Part shown: positions 43,064 through 53,050 of the stretch, one piece after another | Position numbering within the stretch: the stretch's first letter is position 1 | Layout of the letters: each line of letters begins with the position of its first letter | Source of the DNA: an uncultured Bacteroidota bacterium | GTDB lineage: Bacteria; Bacteroidota; Bacteroidia; Flavobacteriales; Flavobacteriaceae | Length of the DNA: 64,000 bases | Direction: 5' to 3' | Assembly (NCBI GenBank): GCA_902590705.1 | Contig: CACIXU010000001.1 | Coordinates: 92,001-156,000, forward strand | Made by a program: the position numbers and the translations under genes | The notes under the pieces: generated by a model | What the model was told of the DNA's origin: nothing | What the model saw: the letters and a program-made list of their open reading frames with translations, nothing else | The model's database searches: none

Positions 43064-44767
43064 ATGAATGAATTTCAGTGGATTTTATTTTTTCTTTCAA
43101 TACAAGTAATTCATTTCTTAGGAACATGGAAACTATATAAAACAGCTGGAGAAGAAGCTTGGAAAGCAATTGTACCGGTTTATAACGCAATTATATTCTT
43201 AAAAATATTACATCGTCCTAAATGGTGGGTTTTACTTTTATTTCTTCCAGTCATTAACATTATGATGTTTATGGTCCTATGGGTAGATACCGCAAAACAC
43301 TTTGGTAAAAACAGTCCTACAGATGGTCTTTTGACTATTTTATCTCTAGGTTTCTTTATCTATACTATTAATTACCAAAAAAATCCAAAATATATTTCCG
43401 ATAAATCGATGATCGTAAGATCAACTTTTAATGAGTGGATTGGTTCGATAATTTTTGCTGTTGTAGCTGCAACTTTTGTTCACAATTATTTTTTTCAACC
43501 CTACATCATCCCCACTGGATCATTAGAGAAATCATTATTAATTGGGGATTTTCTTTTTGTTAGTAAATTCCATTATGGAGCTAGAGTTCCCTCAACTACC
43601 ATTGCTTTTCCAATGGTTCACGACACACTGCCATTAATAAAAATGAGATCGTACCTAAAAAAACCACAGCTACCTTACATGCGACTTCCTAAATTTCAAA
43701 AAATTAAAAGAAACGATATTGTTGTTTTTAATTGGCCAGCAGATACAGTGAGGCAGTTTTTTGTTAGAGAAGCAGGAGTAAAAAAACCAACGGACAAAAA
43801 ATCAAATTATGTTAAAAGATGTGTTGGTTTGCCTGGAGATAAGCTAGAAATAAAAAAAGGATTTGTTTATATTAATGGAAACAAAAATGTGCTACCAGAT
43901 CGTGCAAGGATTCAACACAGCTATACTGCTTACAGCAATAAAGGTATTTCTTCTAGAAAACTTTCTCAATTAGGGCTAACAGATTTTTACCGAAGATTTC
44001 GTATAGAAAATATCACACAAAATAGTTATGCCAAACTTTCACCGTACATAGTTGGAACAAGTGGTAATAGCATAGATAATTTTATAGTTATAACCCGAGA
44101 AAGGGGAATACCTATTCCCCTGGTCAGATCATTAGGCTTAAGGATAAGTGAAGTACTCGAAAAGTCTAAAGAACTTAATCTAACTATTGAAGAAGCAGAA
44201 GAAATAAAAAAACAAGGCTGGGTTGATAGTTTGGTTCAAAAAAATCAAAATGTAAAAACTCCTAATACTAACTTCTTTCCCAATAAAATTCCATTTGATT
44301 GGAATCAAGATAATTTTGGACCGATTGAAATACCTGCTAGTGGTCAAACAATAGCAATAAATTTATCTAATCTTCCACTTTACAAAAAGATCATTGTAGA
44401 TTATGAAAATAATAGCCTTAAAACGATAGGAAATGAAATTTTCATTAATGATAAAAAAGTCAATCAATACACATTCTCGCAAGATTATTTTTGGATGATG
44501 GGTGACAATCGACACCGATCAGAGGATAGCCGTTTTTGGGGGTTTGTGCCTGAAGATCACATTGTTGGAAAACCTGTATTTATTTGGTTTAGTATTTCTG
44601 GAATTAATGATGGGTTAAGTAATTGGAAGGTCAGGTGGGATAGAGTGTTTAGCACTGTGGGAGGTGAGGGAAAACGTGTTTCATACTTTCCATATTTCTT
44701 AATATCAATAATAATTTGGCAAGGCTACTTATTTATCCGAAAAAGAAAAAAGAAAAAAGCAAGCTAA
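43064..44767 (+). CDS. lepB: Signal peptidase I
   Basis: 567 residues, long because of an N-terminal multi-helix DUF5684-type membrane domain and a Bacteroidota insertion between the catalytic parts. Nucleophile region IPTGSLEKSLLIGD (Leu follows the Ser where Met is usual), catalytic Lys in YVKRCVGLPGD, and the C-terminal MMGDNRHRSEDSRFWGFVP. Cleaves export signals at the inner membrane. Confidence 0.94.
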   Translation: MNEFQWILFFLSIQVIHFLGTWKLYKTAGEEAWKAIVPVYNAIIFLKILHRPKWWVLLLFLPVINIMMFMVLWVDTAKHFGKNSPTDGLLTILSLGFFIYTINYQKNPKYISDKSMIVRSTFNEWIGSIIFAVVAATFVHNYFFQPYIIPTGSLEKSLLIGDFLFVSKFHYGARVPSTTIAFPMVHDTLPLIKMRSYLKKPQLPYMRLPKFQKIKRNDIVVFNWPADTVRQFFVREAGVKKPTDKKSNYVKRCVGLPGDKLEIKKGFVYINGNKNVLPDRARIQHSYTAYSNKGISSRKLSQLGLTDFYRRFRIENITQNSYAKLSPYIVGTSGNSIDNFIVITRERGIPIPLVRSLGLRISEVLEKSKELNLTIEEAEEIKKQGWVDSLVQKNQNVKTPNTNFFPNKIPFDWNQDNFGPIEIPASGQTIAINLSNLPLYKKIIVDYENNSLKTIGNEIFINDKKVNQYTFSQDYFWMMGDNRHRSEDSRFWGFVPEDHIVGKPVFIWFSISGINDGLSNWKVRWDRVFSTVGGEGKRVSYFPYFLISIIIWQGYLFIRKRKKKKAS

Positions 44768-45363
44768 TGAACGCTGGGGTTTGTCCTGCATATCTTCCTT
44801 CAATTAGGTATATGGCATGGATAGTTGCAAAAAAAGAGGTTTCATTTGTTTTGACCAATCATTACCAAAAACAAACATATCGCAATCGTACGGAAATTTA
44901 TGGCGCAAATGGTAAATTAAAACTCACTATTCCAATTTCACATAATAAATTTCAAAAAAATCAGCTAGATAGCGAGGTTAAAATTTTTAATGACTCCTCT
45001 TGGCAAAGAGATCACTGGAAATCGTTGGAATCTTCATATCGTTCGTCTCCCTTCTTTGAATTTTATGAAGATGATCTATATCCTTTTTTTCATAGGAGAC
45101 ATGAGAAATTAATGGATCTAAACATCGCTTTGATCAAAAAAATATTTTCGTTATTAGAAATAGTTATAAAATTTAAAAAAACAAATAAGGTTAACGAATT
45201 TTCCGAATTAATTTGTGCTAAACAAAAAACCATTTATAAAATACCAACTTATCATCAGGTATTTAATTCAAAATATGGATTTATCGGTAATTTAAGCATT
45301 CTAGATTTGATTTTTAATGTAGGCCCGGAAAGTAATAATTATCTAAAAAAACTTCAGATTTAA
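44767..45363 (+). CDS. WbqC family protein
   Basis: 198 residues from ATG 44767, which overlaps the lepB stop (TAATG). PAYLPSIRYMAWIV, NRTEIYGANGKLKLTIPI and SWQRDHWKSLESSYRSSPFFEFY match the WbqC-like family, found near polysaccharide genes but also as a conserved partner of lepB in Bacteroidota. Exact role unknown. Confidence 0.88.
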   Translation: MNAGVCPAYLPSIRYMAWIVAKKEVSFVLTNHYQKQTYRNRTEIYGANGKLKLTIPISHNKFQKNQLDSEVKIFNDSSWQRDHWKSLESSYRSSPFFEFYEDDLYPFFHRRHEKLMDLNIALIKKIFSLLEIVIKFKKTNKVNEFSELICAKQKTIYKIPTYHQVFNSKYGFIGNLSILDLIFNVGPESNNYLKKLQI

Positions 45364-45366
45364 TTA

Positions 45367-46371
45367 TCATTTCCACCTTAAAACTGCACTCACTGGATTG
45401 TGATCAGAGAGATTAATATTGTAGGTGTTAAAGTCAATTATCTCCATTTTGGGGTCAAAAAAAATAAAATCGATTCGAAAAGGAAAATTGGCCAAATTAT
45501 AAGTCCCACCTAACCCATTTCCTGCAATTGAAAAAGCATCTAACCTTTTATTTTTAATACCTTTATAAATCTTAGAAAAAGCATTATTATTTAAATCAGT
45601 ACAGATGATAGAAGGATGTAAATTATTTTTATCAATCTTTTCAAATTCAGCCATTTGAGCTTCTTGCTTTTTAATTACATTGGTAATTCTATTAATAAAT
45701 TTTTGAGAGTTTACTCTGGTTAAAAGAGTATCCTTAAAATTAATTCTTAATGATTCTAAGTGAAGGTTATAAATTCTTAGCGTATCCCTTTTGTAAAATA
45801 TTTCTGCATATACGGCACCGTTATTTGAATTTTCAAAAGGTATAAAGCCCTTGTTATAGAGGGGGAATTTAGATAAAATGCTTAAGCCGTTTTGACCATT
45901 CTTACTTGAAGATTGAATATAGTTATAAGGATAACTTTCAAATGATGGGCTAAATTCTTTTGAAAACTCTTGTAAACATAAAATATCTGGACTCTCCTGA
46001 TTTACAAAAGATAAGATGGATTCAGGAATATTTTCCTTATCTATCCAATTATAACTATTAAACAATCTGACGTTAAAGCTCATCAATTTAAGTCCCTTTG
46101 AAACAGGAATTGCATTATTTGGGAGCTTATAAAGGCGTTCCCACTCAGTATGACCAATTAAAACAGAAAAAACAAACATTACAAACGGCCATTTTAGTTT
46201 GATAATCCAAAAGATAAAAAACAAGCAATTAATCAAAACAATAAAAGGTACCATCAAGTTTAAAAAAGGATAATAATAAAACCCCCCAAATGTACCCATC
46301 AGAATTAGTTGAAGGATCAATAATATAAGATTGATAAACATCAAGGATTTGCTTATGAAATTTAATTTCAT
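45367..46371 (-). CDS. Endonuclease/exonuclease/phosphatase family membrane protein
   Basis: 334 residues: three N-terminal membrane segments (to about 90), then an EEP domain with SFNVRLFN, LCLQEF (metal Glu), IYNLHLES, CTDLNNNAFS, RIDFIFFD and LSDHNPV (catalytic His). The substrate may be a nucleic acid, a phosphoinositide-like lipid or a phosphorylated sugar at the envelope; it cannot be told. Confidence 0.88.
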   Translation of the reverse strand: MKLNFISKSLMFINLILLILQLILMGTFGGFYYYPFLNLMVPFIVLINCLFFIFWIIKLKWPFVMFVFSVLIGHTEWERLYKLPNNAIPVSKGLKLMSFNVRLFNSYNWIDKENIPESILSFVNQESPDILCLQEFSKEFSPSFESYPYNYIQSSSKNGQNGLSILSKFPLYNKGFIPFENSNNGAVYAEIFYKRDTLRIYNLHLESLRINFKDTLLTRVNSQKFINRITNVIKKQEAQMAEFEKIDKNNLHPSIICTDLNNNAFSKIYKGIKNKRLDAFSIAGNGLGGTYNLANFPFRIDFIFFDPKMEIIDFNTYNINLSDHNPVSAVLRWK

Positions 46372-46405
46372 GCTTTAGCAATTAAATCCAAATGAAACTC
46401 CCCAA

Positions 46406-47266
46406 TCATTTTTTTCCTGCTTCAAAAAGAAAGTCTTTATCCTCTTTAGAAAGGCTGTCATATCCTGACTTACTAATCTTATCTAAAATAGCATCAATTT
46501 TTTTTTGATGTTCAGCACTATTTTTGTTGTTTGAATTGTGATTTTCTTTTTTTTGGGATTTATAAACAGTTTTAAGTTGCTTAGACATAAAAAAGTACTG
46601 CCAAACTCGCTCAAATCCTATTCCAATATCTCGCCCATTTTCCAATTGTCTTGCATAGAAAAAGCCTAATAATGCTCCACCAATGTGTGCCAAATGACCA
46701 CCAGCATTACCATAGGGTATTTGAATAACATCTAATAAGAAAAATGCCATCCCAAGATATTTTAGTTTAATGTTAAAAAATAAAACCCTAATTTCTCGAT
46801 CAGGGTTATAAGTACATATAAATATAAATACTGCCATCACTCCAGCTGAGGCTCCTATCATAGGGGGGTAACTCCCCTTGAAAACCGGAAAAAGCGAATA
46901 GCTCAAAACAAAGATTAGGCCTCCTGCAAAGACTCCTAAAAAATAATTATTTATAAATATTTTATCTGGAAATAGGTTAAGTAATAACCTGCCTGCATAG
47001 AAAAGCAAAAGCATATTCCATAATAGATGAAAAAAACTACTGTGAAAAAAACTATAGGAAATCAAGGTCCAAGGTCTTGTAATAAAGATGTCGAGTTTAG
47101 GAGAAAGTTGAATCCAGTTCATATAAGCTCCTGAGGGTATTTTTAGCAAGAAAAAAAATGTATTAAGCAGCATTGGTATTAAAAAACAAAATACGTTGAA
47201 CAAAATTATTTTTTCAGCAATGGAAAAAGCAGAAATTCTATAGCGCATTTTATCCAAGAAATTCAT
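46406..47266 (-). CDS. Rhomboid family intramembrane serine protease
   Basis: 286 residues with about six membrane helices. The catalytic Ser is in MIGASAGVMAV and His in GHLAHIGGALLGF; LLWNMLLLFYAG supplies the oxyanion Asn. A soluble C-terminal tail (KKIDAILDKISKSGYDSLSKEDKDFLF) is common in Bacteroidota rhomboids. It overlaps the second rhomboid by 4 nt. Confidence 0.92.
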   Translation of the reverse strand: MNFLDKMRYRISAFSIAEKIILFNVFCFLIPMLLNTFFFLLKIPSGAYMNWIQLSPKLDIFITRPWTLISYSFFHSSFFHLLWNMLLLFYAGRLLLNLFPDKIFINNYFLGVFAGGLIFVLSYSLFPVFKGSYPPMIGASAGVMAVFIFICTYNPDREIRVLFFNIKLKYLGMAFFLLDVIQIPYGNAGGHLAHIGGALLGFFYARQLENGRDIGIGFERVWQYFFMSKQLKTVYKSQKKENHNSNNKNSAEHQKKIDAILDKISKSGYDSLSKEDKDFLFEAGKK

Positions 47267-48006
47267 AAATCCCAGCGGTTATTTTTAAACTGATGTTTTT
47301 TCCAGTACCACATCATTGCAAGTCCTGTAAGTGCTCCACCAACGTGAGCAAAGTGGGCAATTGGACCAATGGAATATGAAGAAAAGCCAAAGAAAAGATC
47401 AGCCAATATAAGAATAGGAACAAGTATTTTTGCTTTTACAGGTATGGGCGGGAACAATAACATCAATTGAGCATTTGGGAACAACATTGCAAAACCAACC
47501 AAAACTCCGTAGAGAGCTCCAGAGGCACCAACCATAAGAGAGCGGTATGCATTGTATGCTCCTGAAAGACTTTTCTCTCCAACTTCGTTTATTGCTTGAG
47601 TAGGAAGTTGGGCAGTTTCATAAAATTGACCTATATCATAGTCTGACAAACCAAAATCGGCTAGTGAGGAATTAACCATATCTATTTGATAGTAGTAAAG
47701 TAATAGTTGGAGCAAGGCAGCCCCTAGACCTGTTGAAATATAAAAAAATATGAATTTCTGCTTTCCCCACATTTGCTCTAATGGGGTACCAAACATCCAT
47801 AATCCAAACATATTAAAAAAAATATGAGAAAAATCTCCATGCATGAACATGTGAGTTAATGGCTGCCAATATTCAAACTTTGAATTAGTTGGGTAATGTA
47901 AAGCAAACCAATCATATACTTGATTGCCTAATGTAAGTGTGGCTAAGAAAAAAATACCATTAATGATCAGTAAATGCTTTACTGTTTCGGTGATGTTGCG
48001 CATCAA
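47263..48006 (-). CDS. Second rhomboid family protein
   Basis: 247 residues, six membrane helices. HIFFNMFGLWMFG, catalytic MVGASGALYGVLVG and AHFAHVGGALTGL are present, so it should be an active protease. Paired rhomboids downstream of mutL are a flavobacterial arrangement. It overlaps mutL by 4 nt and the other rhomboid by 4 nt. Confidence 0.92.
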   Translation of the reverse strand: MMRNITETVKHLLIINGIFFLATLTLGNQVYDWFALHYPTNSKFEYWQPLTHMFMHGDFSHIFFNMFGLWMFGTPLEQMWGKQKFIFFYISTGLGAALLQLLLYYYQIDMVNSSLADFGLSDYDIGQFYETAQLPTQAINEVGEKSLSGAYNAYRSLMVGASGALYGVLVGFAMLFPNAQLMLLFPPIPVKAKILVPILILADLFFGFSSYSIGPIAHFAHVGGALTGLAMMWYWKKHQFKNNRWDL

Positions 48007-49790
48007 TTCAATTTCTTATCTAATTCTTCTTTATCTAAAGTAATAAAAATCTTACGATTAAAAGGGCAGGTCAGTGGCTCTTTACAAGCAAAAAGATCAT
48101 CAACAAGTACCTGTTGTTCAATTGTAGAAAGGGGTTTATTACTATCTACAGAAAGTGATCTTGACATAAGTTTTGCTATATAATCTGCTTGACTAAAACT
48201 CTCAAGATCTTCTGATGAATCTGAAGCAGTAAGAACTTCCTCAAACAACTGTTCAACTTGATGGTCATCACAGATTGAAGGAGTTCCTATTATCATCAAT
48301 TTAGTGTTATGTCTCTCAGAAATAAAACCCATAGCTTTAAGGTTATCTTCAAAATCATCAAATAGGGCCAATTGCTTGGTTGACAATTCTAATTCTTTCG
48401 GAAACATCAGCTGTTGACTGTTAATATTTTTTTCTGTGATACTGGATAAAAAAGCCTCATAAAGTACCCTTTGGTGAGCGCGTTTTTGATTAATTATTAG
48501 CAACCCAGAGCGGGTGCTTGTAACAATATATTTTTTGAACAATTGAAAAACTTTTGGTGTTTGTTCAACCGCCATTTTAAGCTCATCATCAGAGTTTTTT
48601 TGGGTTGCTGAGATATTTAGTCCTGAATATAAACTCTCCCATGTTTCTTTGGATGCTTTGGTTTGTATTAAATCGACTTGCTGAAAGGGATTGAAACTTG
48701 AATCAATCTCAACTGAAGGAACTTTAGTTAGCTTATTCTGTGCCAATGAATATGGTGTGTCAAACGAAGGATCTCGATCAAAATCCAATATGGGTGATAC
48801 TTGAAACATTCCCAAACTATGTTTTATCATCGATTTAATAATGGCGTAAAGGTTTTGCTCTTCCTCAAATTTGATTTCAGTTTTGGTAGGGTGTATATTT
48901 ATATCTATCGTCTTAGGATCAATCTGAATATGTAAAAAATAACCAGGGTGATATCGATCCCTAATTAAACCCTCAAAAGCGCAACATATAGCGTGGTGTA
49001 AGAAAGGACTTTTAATGAATCTTCGATTGACAAAGAAAAATTGCTGACCTCTTGATTTTTTTGCAAATTCAGGTTTAATAACAAAACCTTCAAAACCTGC
49101 AACCGATGTCGTTTCCTCAACAGGAATTAATTTTTCTTCAATTTTATTTCCAAAAACATTGACAATTCTTTTTCTGAAATTACTTTCAGCAAGCGAAAAC
49201 AGTTCCGTTCCATTTTGATAGAAAATAAACTTGACCTCTGGATGAGAGAGTGCAACTCGATTAAACTCTTCGATAATGTGACGAAATTCAACTTTATCTG
49301 ACTTTAGAAAATTTCTTCTCGCTGGAACATTAAAAAAAAGATTTTTTACAGAAATTGAGGTCCCCCTTGGGACAACTGAAACCTCCTGCATTTCAAATTT
49401 ACTTCCTGATATCTTAAGGCAAGTCCCTATTTCGTCATCTTCGGTTTTAGTATGAATTTCAACATGGGCAATTGCAGCAATAGATGCAAGTGCTTCTCCC
49501 CTAAAACCTTTAGAGCTAATTGAAAATAGATCATCTGCAGATCTTATCTTTGAAGTAGCATGTCGCTCAAAAGCCAAACGAGCATCACTAGTTGTCATAC
49601 CAATCCCATTATCAATTAACTGAATCATTGTTTTGCCAGAGTCTTTAATCAATAACTTAATTTCATTTGCCTCTGCGTCTATGGCATTTTCAAGTAATTC
49701 TTTAACAACAGATGCTGGTCTTTGAATTACCTCTCCAGCAGCTATTTGATTAGCGACATGATCCGGCAAAAGTGAAATGATGTCAGCCAT
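48003..49790 (-). CDS. mutL: DNA mismatch repair protein MutL
   Basis: 595 residues. GHKL ATPase motifs ELLENAIDAEAN, DNGIGM and SKGFRGEALASIA, then FFNVPARRNFLKS. The C-terminal segment that in endonuclease-type MutL reads DQHAxxExxxxE is NQKRAHQRVLYE here (about 430-442), so key metal ligands are absent. The protein may therefore act without its own nicking activity, though this may be normal in its lineage. Confidence 0.95.
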   Translation of the reverse strand: MADIISLLPDHVANQIAAGEVIQRPASVVKELLENAIDAEANEIKLLIKDSGKTMIQLIDNGIGMTTSDARLAFERHATSKIRSADDLFSISSKGFRGEALASIAAIAHVEIHTKTEDDEIGTCLKISGSKFEMQEVSVVPRGTSISVKNLFFNVPARRNFLKSDKVEFRHIIEEFNRVALSHPEVKFIFYQNGTELFSLAESNFRKRIVNVFGNKIEEKLIPVEETTSVAGFEGFVIKPEFAKKSRGQQFFFVNRRFIKSPFLHHAICCAFEGLIRDRYHPGYFLHIQIDPKTIDINIHPTKTEIKFEEEQNLYAIIKSMIKHSLGMFQVSPILDFDRDPSFDTPYSLAQNKLTKVPSVEIDSSFNPFQQVDLIQTKASKETWESLYSGLNISATQKNSDDELKMAVEQTPKVFQLFKKYIVTSTRSGLLIINQKRAHQRVLYEAFLSSITEKNINSQQLMFPKELELSTKQLALFDDFEDNLKAMGFISERHNTKLMIIGTPSICDDHQVEQLFEEVLTASDSSEDLESFSQADYIAKLMSRSLSVDSNKPLSTIEQQVLVDDLFACKEPLTCPFNRKIFITLDKEELDKKLN

Positions 49791-50083
49791 TAATTAAAAA
49801 CAGTAAAAATGGAAAAGTCAAAATCTAAAATATAAAGGAATAATAGTAATAAAGAGGATACTATAATAAATAATCTAATAGAGAGTCCTCGGTTACTACG
49901 AGTTCTCATTTTCAATCTTGCCTCCTTCCATTGGTGACCCAAATCATTCTTATTGTAAGTATCACGGTATTTTGAAAACTTAGAATCAAAATCATAAAGG
50001 TTACCCTGGTCTTTACCTTTAAAGTATCTAGGTGTATAATTAAACCTACGGTTTTTTTTAAGTTTAAAAATGCTGACTTTCAT
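49790..50083 (-). CDS. Small membrane protein next to ribH, function unknown
   Basis: 97 residues: a basic, aromatic N-terminal half (FNYTPRYFKGKDQGNLYDFDSKF) and one C-terminal membrane helix (RLFIIVSSLLLLFLYILDF). Such proteins are sometimes labelled riboflavin synthase beta because of their position near ribH, but nothing in the sequence supports an enzyme. It overlaps the mutL start by 1 nt. Confidence 0.75.
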   Translation of the reverse strand: MKVSIFKLKKNRRFNYTPRYFKGKDQGNLYDFDSKFSKYRDTYNKNDLGHQWKEARLKMRTRSNRGLSIRLFIIVSSLLLLFLYILDFDFSIFTVFN

Positions 50084-50185
50084 GATTAATCAAAAAGTTG
50101 AAATATTTTATAAGATGCCATATCAAATTTAACTAAAGCAACTTAAACTGCAATCACAGTTAGAAATTAATAAGGAGAAAACAAG

Positions 50186-50659
50186 CTAAAGCACAATCAT
50201 ATTAAGTGCAGCAATTGCCGCTTCTTCTCCTTTATTGCCGAATTTTCCTCCACTACGTGCATGAGATTGCCTAATATTATCGTCTGTTAAAACACAAAAA
50301 ATAACAGGAGACTTGCCATTTAGGTTCAAGTCTTTAATCCCCTGGGTTACGGCATTACTTATAAACTCAAAGTGTCTTGTTTCCCCTTGAATGATGCATC
50401 CAATCGCAATCACAACATCAAAGTTTTGAGCTTGAGCTTTGCTTGCTCCATAAATAAGTTCGAAGCTCCCAGGCACATTAAATTTTACTATATTTTTAGC
50501 TAATATGTTATGCTTGAGTAATGTTTCTCTAGCACCCAGATAAAGCTTATTCGTGATTACTTGGTTCCACTGAGCAACAACTAAAGCAATCCGTAAGTTT
50601 TTTCCATCCGGAATATTTAAATCATCATGTGAGGAAATATTTTTGTTGGCAGAAGCCAT
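50186..50659 (-). CDS. ribH: 6,7-dimethyl-8-ribityllumazine synthase
   Basis: 157 residues. VVAQWNQVITNKL, VPGSFELIYGASK, GCIIQGETRHFEFI and the later GGKFGNKGEEAAIAAL are the lumazine synthase signatures; His of RHFEF is the catalytic base. It makes the direct precursor of riboflavin and forms icosahedral shells in many bacteria. It abuts the TPR gene (1-nt overlap). Confidence 0.96.
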   Translation of the reverse strand: MASANKNISSHDDLNIPDGKNLRIALVVAQWNQVITNKLYLGARETLLKHNILAKNIVKFNVPGSFELIYGASKAQAQNFDVVIAIGCIIQGETRHFEFISNAVTQGIKDLNLNGKSPVIFCVLTDDNIRQSHARSGGKFGNKGEEAAIAALNMIVL

Positions 50660-51423
50660 TATCTTAGATTTTCTAATCGACCTATTTGAACCTCTACAAG
50701 TTTTGCCTCATCAGCGTCAGGATAATCAGATTTTATGCGCTTAAAATAATTTAAAGCTAATTTATTTTTACCAAGATTAGCTCCTAACATTCCAGCTTTA
50801 TAGAGATATTTAGGAGCACTAAAAAGATTATTGCTCGCTTCGAAAGCAGCAACATAATAATCATAGGCATCTTCTGGCTGTCCTATTTGGGCAAATGCAT
50901 CACCAATGGCTCCTTTAGCAAGTGCGTTTAATATTACATCTTTAGATTTGAATTTATCTAAATAATTAATAGCATTTACATAATCTTTTAGGTTTAAATA
51001 GGACATACCAGCACTGTAGTTAGCCAACATACCAGCAGGTGTGCCTGCATAATTTTCTATAATGTCTAAAAATCCATATTTACCATCTCCTCCATTTAAT
51101 GCACGCAAGAAAAGAGAGTCAGAATCATCGCTATTAATTGCTAACTCAAAGTAATATTGAGCTTGGCTTAATTCTCCAACAGCCTCTATTTTTTTTGGTT
51201 CATATATATAGTTTCTGTATCCCAAGTAACAAAGAACAGATAACGCAATTACAACAATTGATATTAAAATCAAATTTTGATATTTTGAAACTAACTGTTC
51301 AGTTTTGGAAGCTGAGGTTTCCAGAGTGTTAAATACTTCGGCAGTTGAACTTTCTACATGTTCTTGATTTACCGAATTAGTGGATCTGGATCTTTTTTGG
51401 CCTCTTTTTTTATAGGTTGACAT
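50659..51423 (-). CDS. Membrane-anchored tetratricopeptide-repeat protein
   Basis: 254 residues: polar N-terminus, one membrane helix (LILISIVVIALSVLCYLGY, about 50-70), then TPR-like helices (GMSYLNLKDYVNAINYLDKF, EDAYDYYVAAFEASN, KLALNYFKRIKSDYPDADEA). Resembles YfgM-type periplasmic scaffold/chaperone partners. Conserved between ribH and recF in flavobacteria. Confidence 0.8.
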   Translation of the reverse strand: MSTYKKRGQKRSRSTNSVNQEHVESSTAEVFNTLETSASKTEQLVSKYQNLILISIVVIALSVLCYLGYRNYIYEPKKIEAVGELSQAQYYFELAINSDDSDSLFLRALNGGDGKYGFLDIIENYAGTPAGMLANYSAGMSYLNLKDYVNAINYLDKFKSKDVILNALAKGAIGDAFAQIGQPEDAYDYYVAAFEASNNLFSAPKYLYKAGMLGANLGKNKLALNYFKRIKSDYPDADEAKLVEVQIGRLENLR

Positions 51424-51540
51424 CTATGATTTTTAGAATTTCAAAATTAATCTTTTTTAGACCAATACCAAAAACTGAATAAATAATGAAAAACAATCAA
51501 ATTTATAAGTCTAAATTTATTTTACATTTCATAGGTAGAT

Positions 51541-51548
51541 TATATTTG
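51541..51548 (+). promoter_or_regulatory. Candidate -7 element TATATTTG before recF
   Basis: TAnnTTTG match ending 6 nt before the recF ATG at 51555. A transcript starting a few bases downstream would have almost no leader. Confidence 0.4.
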
Positions 51549-51554
51549 TAGCAA

Positions 51555-52637
51555 ATGTTTCTAAAAAGGTTATCGCTTAACAATTACAAAAATATTGAGG
51601 CTTCACGATTCGATTTTGAAGCACGCATTAATTGTTTTATTGGAAACAATGGTATAGGAAAATCAAATGTTTTAGATAGTATCTATCACCTGGCTTTTAC
51701 TAAAAGTTATTTTAACCCCTCAAGCCATCAAAATATTCAGTTTGGCAAGGATTTTTTTATGATAGAAGGACAGTTTAAAATAGAAAATAGAGATGAAAAA
51801 ATAAATTGCAGCCTAAAGAAGGGACATAAAAAAGTTATAAAACGAAATGGTAAACGCTATGAGAGAATTGCTAATCATATAGGACTAATTCCTTTAGTAA
51901 TAATTTCCCCTGCCGATAGAAATTTAATTATTGAAGGTAGTAGCACTAGGAGAAAGTTCATTGACAGTGTAATTGGACAAACGGATAAGGATTACCTAAA
52001 AAACTTGGTGGATTACAATAAAACATTAGCACAAAGGAATGCACTTCTTAAGTATTTTGCAATGAATCGGACATTTAATCGAGACAATTTAGAAATTTAC
52101 AATTACCAAATGAGTGAGCTTTCAGAGCCAATTTATAAAAAAAGGATAGCTTTTATGAAAGCCTTTATTCCAATTTTTAAAAAACATTATGATAGTATTA
52201 GTGCAAAAAAAGAATCAGTCGATATTCAGTATTATTCTGACTTAAATAAAAGTGATATGAATGAATTATTATCTCAAAATTTAGAAAGAGATAAAGTCCT
52301 TCAGTATACTAGTATAGGTTTACACAAGGACGATTTAGATTTTGTGATCACAGAAGTACCTGTAAAAAAATTTGGTAGTCAAGGGCAGCAAAAAACTTTC
52401 CTTATTGCACTAAAACTTGCTCAATTTGACTTTATAAAAAAAGTAGCTAAAGTTAATCCAATTGTTTTATTAGATGATATTTTTGATAAATTGGATCAAA
52501 ATAGAGTGAGTCAAACCATTAAACTATTCGAAAATGAAAGTATTGGACAAATATTTATATCTGATACACACGAGGACAGAATAAAATTGGCATTATCAGA
52601 TACATCTTCAAAGTATGAAATTTTTAATCTAAACTAG
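51555..52637 (+). CDS. recF: DNA replication and repair protein RecF
   Basis: 360 residues. Walker A GNNGIGKSNVLDSIY, signature segment FGSQGQQKTFLIALKLAQ and Walker B PIVLLDDIFDKLD of the SMC-like ABC ATPase. Loads RecA at single-strand gaps together with RecO and RecR. The next gene starts directly at its stop. Confidence 0.95.
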   Translation: MFLKRLSLNNYKNIEASRFDFEARINCFIGNNGIGKSNVLDSIYHLAFTKSYFNPSSHQNIQFGKDFFMIEGQFKIENRDEKINCSLKKGHKKVIKRNGKRYERIANHIGLIPLVIISPADRNLIIEGSSTRRKFIDSVIGQTDKDYLKNLVDYNKTLAQRNALLKYFAMNRTFNRDNLEIYNYQMSELSEPIYKKRIAFMKAFIPIFKKHYDSISAKKESVDIQYYSDLNKSDMNELLSQNLERDKVLQYTSIGLHKDDLDFVITEVPVKKFGSQGQQKTFLIALKLAQFDFIKKVAKVNPIVLLDDIFDKLDQNRVSQTIKLFENESIGQIFISDTHEDRIKLALSDTSSKYEIFNLN

Positions 52638-53048
52638 ATGAAAATTTATAATTGGCCAATAATAATATTATTTCTTTATGTTGGATGCAATTCAAAACCT
52701 GAAAAAACTGACGTTGGACTTCTGGCTGGATATTGGAGGATTGATTTTATCTCACAAAAAAATGAAACGTTCCACCCTAAAGGAAAGAATAGGCTTTTAG
52801 ATTATTATTTCATCGAAAAAAATAATGGAATAAGAAAAAAGGTTGAGCCATTAATTAATAATAATTTTATAATTACAGAGGATCAAAATCCCTTTACAAT
52901 TATTGATGACGGGAAAGATTTTTTCATTCAATTTGAGACCAGGTGGGATCAATGGAGAGAAAAAATTATTAAATTAAATAAATACGAATTAGTTTTGGAA
53001 CACCAAGAAAAAAGATATCATTATGTCAGATTTGTTAAAGACTTATAG
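52638..53048 (+). CDS. Lipocalin-like lipoprotein
   Basis: 136 residues. Lipoprotein signal IIILFLYVGCNS, then LAGYWRIDFIS and a short beta-rich domain ending YHYVRFVKDL, reminiscent of small lipocalin-like Bacteroidota lipoproteins. Ligand unknown. It directly follows recF and is 2 nt from the DUF721 gene. Confidence 0.72.
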   Translation: MKIYNWPIIILFLYVGCNSKPEKTDVGLLAGYWRIDFISQKNETFHPKGKNRLLDYYFIEKNNGIRKKVEPLINNNFIITEDQNPFTIIDDGKDFFIQFETRWDQWREKIIKLNKYELVLEHQEKRYHYVRFVKDL

Positions 53049-53050
53049 TT

